This document shows positions 13,001-22,000 of a DNA stretch of 64,000 bases, one piece after another; within the stretch, counting starts at the first letter, position 1, and each line of letters starts with the position of its first letter. This DNA comes from an uncultured Flavobacterium sp. (GTDB taxonomy: Bacteria; Bacteroidota; Bacteroidia; Flavobacteriales; Flavobacteriaceae). The stretch lies in assembly GCF_946478785.1 (NCBI RefSeq), contig NZ_CAMLDD010000010.1:1-64000 (forward strand), given 5' to 3'. The notes beneath the pieces are model-generated. The model was not told the DNA's origin and searched no databases. It saw only the letters and a program-made list of their open reading frames with translations. The position numbers were made by a program, and so were the translations under genes.

Positions 13001-16000
13001 CGGCATCGACTACTGGATGGGCTTCTGCTAATACATTTAACAGAAACGCAGGTGATTATGTTGCTTATGTAAAAGACGATTATGGCTGTATCAAACCATT
13101 TCCAATAACTTTAGACAGAGATGCAGATCCAACCATTACTGCCCCTGCTGAAATATGTTATACTGGAAATCCATTTACAATAACAATTGCTGGAATTGTA
13201 GATCCTAATATTGTTGGAGCTGCTACTTACAGTGTAAACGGAAGTGCTTTCCAAACGAGTCCTGACTTTACGTTTAATGCTTCTGGTATTTATACTTTAG
13301 CTATTAAAGATGGTAATGGTTGTACTGCAACTACTACTTACGAAGTTAAACCACAGTTACAGTTAAGTGTGGAGTTAACAAAAGAATTGGATTGTACAGG
13401 AACTCCAGATGCAGAAATTACTTTAACCGCTACAGGAGGTTACAATACAAATTATACTTATGAGTATTCTACAAATGGTGGAGGAAGTTATATTACTATG
13501 CCATCAAACGTACTTACAACAAGTGTATTAGGAAATTATATTTTCAGAGTGGGAGATGCTAAATTGCCAGCAGCTTGTCAAGCTACAGCGACATTTACAT
13601 TAGACCCTCTTCCAAACACTATGTTTACAACTGCTCAAACAGATGTAAGTTGTAATTTAGGTACAGACGGAACAATTACAGTGAATGTTTCTTCTGGAGT
13701 TGGCCCTTATGAATACCAATTAGATGGAGGAACTTTCCAAACATCAAATGTATTTACTGGATTATCTGCAGGTAATTCATATATTATAACTGTTAGAGAT
13801 GCTAAATCTTGTGTTTTCCCAAGTACTGCAATTACAATAGGTCAACCAGCAGCTCTATCTGCTAGTTCTACGATTACAACAGCATTAGTTTGTAATACAG
13901 GTAATGTTCCTAGTAAAGCGGTTGTTACTGTAACAGGTATAGATGGTACTTCTCCATACTTATATAGTTTTGATAACGGAACGACTTACACAAGTTCAAA
14001 TACATTTGAAACTTATGTAGGGACTACATTTAATGTTTTAGTGAAAGATGCTAAAGAATGTATCTATACTTTTGTAAATGGAGTAGACGTTCCTGTATTA
14101 GATCCGCCTACAATAACAACTATCACAGGTACACCAGTTTATTGTGCACCTGCTGCTAATACAACAAGCATAGTTACTATTACTGCTACAAGTGGAGTGG
14201 GCACATTAACTTATGCGATCTTATCTCCTGCGAGTGCAACCTCGAATGTTTCGGGTGCAGCTACAGGTATATTTACATCATTATCTCCTGCCACTTATTT
14301 ATTTGAAGTGACAGACTCAAACGGATGTAAAGATCAAAAATCTTATACTGTAGATCCAGTAACAAACATTACAATTGCAGGACAATTAGTAAGCAATGTT
14401 GTTTGTAACGGGCAAGCAAATGGTGCTGTGAAATTCACAGTTGCTAATTACGGAACAAGCTATACAGCTTCATTAACAGCGGGTACCGGTACACTTGTTC
14501 AGACAGGAAATACTGTTGATGTTACAGGTCTTGTTCCTGGAACTTATACAGTAACAGTTGTTGATAATACTACAGGATGTACAGGATTTGATTCTGTAAC
14601 AGTTACGCAACCAACGGCATTAGTTCTTAATCCAGTAACTAACATAAATGCAAACTGTAATTTTGGTGCAAAAGTTTCAGTTGCTGCTGCAGGCGGAACG
14701 CCGGTTTACAAATATCAATTTGTTCAGGACGGAGTTACACCAAATCCATTAGATTACGGCACTGCTGCTAATGCGGTATTAGACCCAACAGTAAATACTC
14801 ATTGGGATGCTTATGTAGTTGATGCCAACGGCTGCGAAACTAAACTGGATATTACAATTGATACAGATCCGCTTCCAACAATCAATTCATCAGCTGGATT
14901 GTATTGTTATATGGGAGGTCCGGTTGCAATTACGATTACTGGAACTTATGTTGGCACACCTACATACAGTATTGGTAACGGATACCAATCAAGCCCTAAC
15001 TTTGTATTGAATGCTCCAGGAAACTACACCTTCTCTATTAAAGATGGTAATGGTTGTGTTGTATCGAGCCCTTATACATTAAATCAGGAATTATTATTAC
15101 AAGCTAGTTTAACACAAGACTTGACTTGTGCAGGATCAGCAACTATTACATTATTGGCAACACAAGGAACTTTATTTTACGCTGGTTTCGAGGTTGATTA
15201 TAACGGAGGAGGATATTTCCCTGCAACATCACCTTACACTGCAACTGCAGATGGAACTTATACTTTCAAAGTAACAGACAGTCAGGGATGTGAGGCAGTA
15301 TCTATTCCGGTAGTAGTTACACCAACAACAACCCCAACAGCAACATTCTCACAAACAAATGTGAGCTGTATTGGAGGAAGTAACGGCAGTATTATTGTTA
15401 CTGCTGCAGATGGTATTTTACCATATGAGTACAGTATTAACGGAGGTGCTTATCAAAGCTCAAACATTTTTACAGGCTTAGCAGCAGGAACTTATGATAT
15501 TGAGATCCGCGATGCGAAACAATGTACATCAGTAATTGTAACGGCTACAATTACTCAGCCAACGGCTCTTGAAGCTGAAGCGGTATTGACGCAAAGCTTA
15601 ACATGCGGAACAGGAAATGCTACCCAGCCAGCCATTGTTACAGTAAATGTAACTGCAGGGACAGGAACAGCTCCTTACCAATACAGCTTCAACGGAGGAA
15701 CAAACTACAGTACAACAAATACGTTTACTACGTACAATGCAGGAACAGTTACGGCTTACGTAAAAGATGCTAACAACTGTATAATTGCTGTGCCAGTTGA
15801 TGTAAATATCCCTGCATTGAACCCTCCAACAGATATGAATATCGCAGGCACGCCAGTTTATTGTTCACCTGCTGCTAGAACAACAAGTACAGTGACTATT
15901 AACAGTGTGACAAATGGAATTGGAACACTTCAATATGAGATTCTTTCTCCAATTGCAGTGGCTAAACAAATTTCTAATGTGTTTGCAGATTTAGCACCAA

Positions 16001-19000
16001 ATACTTACTTGTTCCAAGTAACAGATGCAAATGGTTGTACTTATCAGGAATCTTATACTGTAGATCCAGTAACAAACATTACAATTGCAGGACAATTAGT
16101 AAGCAATGTTGTTTGTAACGGGCAAGCAAATGGTGCTGTGAAATTCACAGTTGCTAATTACGGAACAAGCTATACAGCTTCATTAACAGCGGGTACCGGT
16201 ACACTTGTTCAGACAGGAAATACTGTTGATGTTACAGGTCTTGTTCCTGGAACTTATACAGTAACAGTTGTTGATAATACTACAGGATGTACAGGATTTG
16301 ATTCTGTAACAGTTACGCAACCAACGGCATTAGTTCTTAATCCAGTAACTAACATAAATGCAAACTGTAATTTTGGTGCAAAAGTTTCAGTTGCTGCTGC
16401 AGGCGGAACGCCGGTTTACAAATATCAATTTGTTCAGGACGGAGTTACACCAAATCCATTAGATTACGGCACTGCTGCTAATGCGGTATTAGACCCAACA
16501 GTAAATACTCATTGGGATGCTTATGTAGTTGATGCCAACGGCTGCGAAACTAAACTGGATATTACAATTGATACAGATCCGCTTCCAACAATCAATTCAT
16601 CAGCTGGATTGTATTGTTATATGGGAGGTCCGGTTGCAATTACGATTACTGGAACTTATGTTGGCACACCTACATACAGTATTGGTAACGGATACCAATC
16701 AAGCCCTAACTTTGTATTGAATGCTCCAGGAAACTACACCTTCTCTATTAAAGATGGTAATGGTTGTGTTGTATCGAGCCCTTATACATTAAATCAGGAA
16801 TTATTATTACAAGCTAGTTTAACACAAGACTTGACTTGTGCAGGATCAGCAACTATTACATTATTGGCAACACAAGGAACTTTATTTTACGCTGGTTTCG
16901 AGGTTGATTATAACGGAGGAGGATATTTCCCTGCAACATCACCTTACACTGCAACTGCAGATGGAACTTATACTTTCAAAGTAACAGACAGTCAGGGATG
17001 TGAGGCAGTATCTATTCCGGTAGTAGTTACACCAACAACAACCCCAACAGCAACATTCTCACAAACAAATGTGAGCTGTATTGGAGGAAGTAACGGCAGT
17101 ATTATTGTTACTGCTGCAGATGGTATTTTACCATATGAGTACAGTATTAACGGAGGTGCTTATCAAAGCTCAAACATTTTTACAGGCTTAGCAGCAGGAA
17201 CTTATGATATTGAGATCCGCGATGCGAAACAATGTACATCAGTAATTGTAACGGCTACAATTACTCAGCCAACGGCTCTTGAAGCTGAAGCGGTATTGAC
17301 GCAAAGCTTAACATGCGGAACAGGAAATGCTACCCAGCCAGCCATTGTTACAGTAAATGTAACTGCAGGGACAGGAACAGCTCCTTACCAATACAGCTTC
17401 AACGGAGGAACAAACTACAGTACAACAAATACGTTTACTACGTACAATGCAGGAACAGTTACGGCTTACGTAAAAGATGCTAACAACTGTATAATTGCTG
17501 TGCCAGTTGATGTAAATATCCCTGCATTGAACCCTCCAACAATTAGTACTATTAACGGAACCGATATTTATTGTGCTCCGACAGCTAATACAACTAGTAC
17601 AGTAACTGTAAATGTTACAAACGGAGTTGGTCCATTGCATTTCGAGATTCTTTCTCCAGCAAGTGCAACAACAAATACTTCTGGAGCTACTAGCGGTGTG
17701 TTTACATTACTTGATGCAGGAACTTACTTATTCCAGGTAACAGATGCTAACGGATGTAAAGACGAAGAATATTACACAGTAAAATCATTAGTTAACATTA
17801 CAATTGCTGGTCAATTAGTTAATGATGTTAGCTGTAATGGTGGTGCAAATGGTTCTGTGAAATTCGATGTGGATAATTTTGATGGAACATATACCGCCGC
17901 ATTGATCGGTGGTCCAACTACTGGAACTCTTACTCAGCTAGGTAAAGTCGTGACATTAACTAATTTACAAATTGGTAATTACACAATTGAAGTTACGGAT
18001 CAAACAACAAACTGTAGAGCCAGCACTTCAGTAGCTGTCGGTCAGCCATCGGTATTGACATTAACGGAAACAACAAATGTTCCTGCAAATTGTAATTCAC
18101 TTGCACAAGTAAGTGTAATTGCTGGAGGTGGAACTCCAAATTACAGATATGCATTTATCGCTGGTACTGGAACTCCATTAGATACAGATTACTCTAATAG
18201 CAATAATGCGATATTAGATCCAGCTGTAAATACAACATGGAGAGCTTATGTTATCGATTCTAATAATTGTGAAACCTTTATTCCGGTTACAATAGCAATG
18301 GATCCATTACCAAGTGCAATTACTGCAAACGTGGTAAGTCAATGTCCGACGGCAACTGGTGAATATACCTTTACAGTTAACGTTGGTTCAGGTGTTGCAC
18401 CTTATGAGTATAGCATTGGAAACGGATTCCAAACAAGTCCAACATTTACTGTGGACTCTTCAGGAACATACAGTATAACTGTTAGAGATGCTAATGCTTG
18501 TACTACAACTGCAAATGCTGTGGTAACTATCTTTCCGGCATTACAACTTGATGCAACAATTACAGCATTGCCAGGATGTGTGGTTACTAATAACGGTATT
18601 ATTACTGCAACTGCAACAGGTGGCTCAGGAAATGTAAATTATAGATATACATTAGATGGTGGAGTTATTGTTTCAACTACTCCTGCAATATTCAACAATG
18701 TTACTCCTGGAACTCATACTATTGTTGTTAGTGATGTTGTTACTAACTGCTCGTTCCCAGTAACTGTAGTTGTAGATCCGGCTACAGACATTACAGGACT
18801 TTCATTAGCTCCAGTACATGTAACTTGTAGAGGTGGTAACAATGGTTCAATCACAGCAAGTTTAACTCCAAGTTCATCAGGTGTAAATGATAACCCAATC
18901 TATGTTTACAGATTAACAGGAACTAACGCGTTAGGAACTGCGATTAACAGACCAAACCAAGACAGCCCTGTTTTTGAAAACGTTGAAGCTGGAGATTATA

Positions 19001-22000
19001 CCGTAACGGTTACTTCAGGCAGAGGATGTGAAGATTCTGAAGATGTTAGAATTAATCAATTTGATTTGATTACAGTAGGCGCTCCTGTCCTTGTTCAATA
19101 TAATTGTGCAACTGGTACAAACACTTCCAGATATGCTACTGTAACAGTTGGTACTGTAAATGGTGGATCAGGAACTTATACTAATTATGAATTTTTCAGA
19201 GATGGAGTATCTGTTCAAAGTGGTTCTCAAACTGTTTATACAGAAACAGATTATTTAGGAGGTAACTATTCTGTAGTAGTTCGCGACGATGCAGGATGTT
19301 TAGGTACAAGTGTTGGAACAGCTACAGTTAATCCTTTCATTAGTTTAGATGTAGTAAATATTGCTGTAACAGCAAATATTACTTGTATTTCAAATGAAGA
19401 CATTTCAGTTTCAGTTACAACAACAGGTGGAACACCAGCACTTTTAAATTATACTGTTGCAGGTATGAATGGAAATACTTACAGCCAGACAAATACAAAT
19501 GGTAATTTTACAGGATTAACAATAGGAAATTATTTGATTACTGTTTTAAATCCGGCAACAGGATGTACAATCCAACAAATTCATTACATAAATGACCCTA
19601 ATACTTTCGAAATTAAAGTAACACCGACGGTGAAAGAAGTTTGTTTTGGTGATTCTACCGGAGAAGTTTTATTAACATTCGTTGATAACCTTGTACCAAC
19701 AGATGATGCCGGAATATTCGATTACACAATTAGTGGTGTTACTTCTGCAGGACCGGTAACAATTACTGGAAGAAGTACTGGAGTTACACAGACAGTTTCA
19801 AACCTAATTGCTGGCGAATATACAGTGATAGCGAAGTTGGTAGGAAGTCCTGAATGTACAACAGCTGCAGTTGTATTTAATATTGCACAACCAAGTGTAC
19901 AATTAGCAGTTACAACGACACAGTCCGAAATCACTTGTAACCCGGGTAACAATGACGGTGAAATATCTGCTTCTGCTTCAGGTGGATGGGATAATAATTA
20001 TGAATATGACTTAGTATTGAATGGCGCTGTGATAGCAAATTCTACAGATGGTCTTTTCAATGGATTGTCAGCTGGAGTTTATACTATCAATGTAAGAGAC
20101 GGTAAAGGATGTCAGGCAACAACAACTGCAACATTAGTTGTTCCTGCTCCAATTACAATGACACCATCTGCGGATGTTTTATTGACATGTTTTGGAGCTA
20201 AAGATGGTACTATTAATGTTTCTAATGTAGCAGGTGGTCAGGGAAGTAATTACTTATACACATTAAATTATGTTTCTGAAAACCCGGTTATTGTTTCAGG
20301 TCCACAACCTAGCCCTGTATTTACAGGTTTAGGAAAAGGAACTTACAGCATTACTGTTATAGATGGATTTAATTGTACTGCAACTTCTGCTAATATTACA
20401 ATTACAGAACCAACAGAAGTTATACCAAGTTTAGTGTTAGCTACATCGCAGACCTGTGATACACAAGCTACACTTACGTTGAGTGCGGTAGGTGGTTCTG
20501 CTCCATACACATATAGTACAGATGCTGATTTTGCCACAATAGGTGGGATCTTCAATGCTGCAGTTACTTTTGCTGTACCGGTAGGGACGTATCAGTATTA
20601 TGTAAGAGACGCTATCGGTTGTGTTTCTTTCATCTCAAATGAAGTTAACATCGATCCGTTACTTCCTTTAGAAATGAAAGTAGATATAGACAATGCAGTG
20701 GTAAAATGTACTGGCGAAGCTACAGGAGTTATATTCGCAGAAGCTACGGGTGGATTAGGAAATTATATTTACACATTGCGAAATGCATCAGGAATTGTTC
20801 AGGGGCCACAAGCTGAGGGAAGATTCGAAAATCTTCTTGCAGGAACTTACCAGGTAGTGGTTACCAGTCAGGATTGTGAGACTTTACCGAAAACTGTAGT
20901 AATAAATGAGCCTACAGAAGCATTAAACCCTCAGTTTTTCCCGACAAATGTTTCTTGTTTTGGTGAAAAGAATGGTAGAATTGAAATAATTACAACAGGT
21001 GGTACAGGAATTATTAAGTATGCTATATCTCCAGATTTGAATCAATTTGACGTTAAAAATGTTTTCGAAAAACTTGAGCCGGGTGATTACACGGTTATTG
21101 TTCAGGATGAAAACGGATGTTATGTTAAAGAAGATTTTACAATTGAGCAACCGCCACTTTTATTCGCTATTCTTACTCCGGATTCAATTATTCCAGAGGA
21201 ATGTAAAGATGATAATAATGGTTCGTTCGTAATTGACATTCATGGCGGTGTAGCACCTTACACAACTGCTATTGACAATATAAATGGCACTTACGTTCCT
21301 GTTACAGGGAATCAGCATACTTTTGATAATCTTTCTGGAGGAAGACATGTTGTTTACATCAAAGATGCTGCAAGCTGTACATACGAACTTGAAGTTATTA
21401 TGCCAGACGCTGTTGTACTAGATCCACAATATGAAATTAATTACGATTGTGTAAACAATACACAGGCTAATTTTGTTAAAGTTGATCCAGGTTATGAAGA
21501 TGAAACTCAATTAGATTATTCTCTTGATGGAGGTACAATCCAACCAGATAATATCTTTGTAAATGTGTCTGCGGGTGATCACACTATTACAGTAAGACAT
21601 ACAAATGGATGTTCTGCAGATGTTACATTTAACATCAAGCCTTATGTTGCCTTAAATGCTATCAAAGCAACAGGACAACAAGAGATGAACATCATATCTG
21701 TTACTGCTACAGGTGGAGCACCAGCTTATGAATATAGTTTCAATGGAGAACCGTTTACATCTTCTAACAAATACACAATCTATAAATCTGGTGACTATCC
21801 GGTTATAGTTAGAGATCAAAATGGCTGTACCTTTGAGCTTATTGTTCCGGGTATTTATGTAGATGTTTGTATCCCGAATTACTTTACTCCAAACGGAGAC
21901 GGTCTTTATGACGATTGGGGTCCTGGTTGTACTAATATTTACAACAACCTTGAGTTCTCTATCTTCGACAGATACGGTCGTATGATTGCAAAATATCACT

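Larger units (their letters stand above)
5455..19600 (+). repeat. Seven-module higher-order repeat array inside sprB
   Basis: Within sprB, seven distinguishable SprB modules recur in the same order (A to G). Module A resembles ITI.G..VSNVVCNG..NGSV; module G resembles NPPT...TCTATTTTVT. Module A recurs at about nt 5455, 7195, 8953, 10711, 12541, 14359, 16069, 17791 and 19600. This gives eight units of about 1.7-1.8 kb (570-610 residues), with the outer units most diverged. Boundaries are by eye and approximate. Confidence 0.75.

Noticed and set aside
14819..15010. 63-codon ORF repeated exactly at 16529-16720
   Set aside because: It is an out-of-frame shadow of sprB; its exact repetition only reflects the 1710-bp duplication.
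17308..17640. 110-codon antisense ORF rich in Cys and Ser
   Set aside because: It arises from reading the Thr/Ala/Gly-rich SprB repeats on the opposite strand; no start signal and no recognisable domain.
5455..19600. Repeat array considered as a CRISPR-like array or assembly of mobile elements
   Set aside because: The repeats are long, in frame and encode SprB domains; there are no short palindromic repeats with unique spacers and no transposase.
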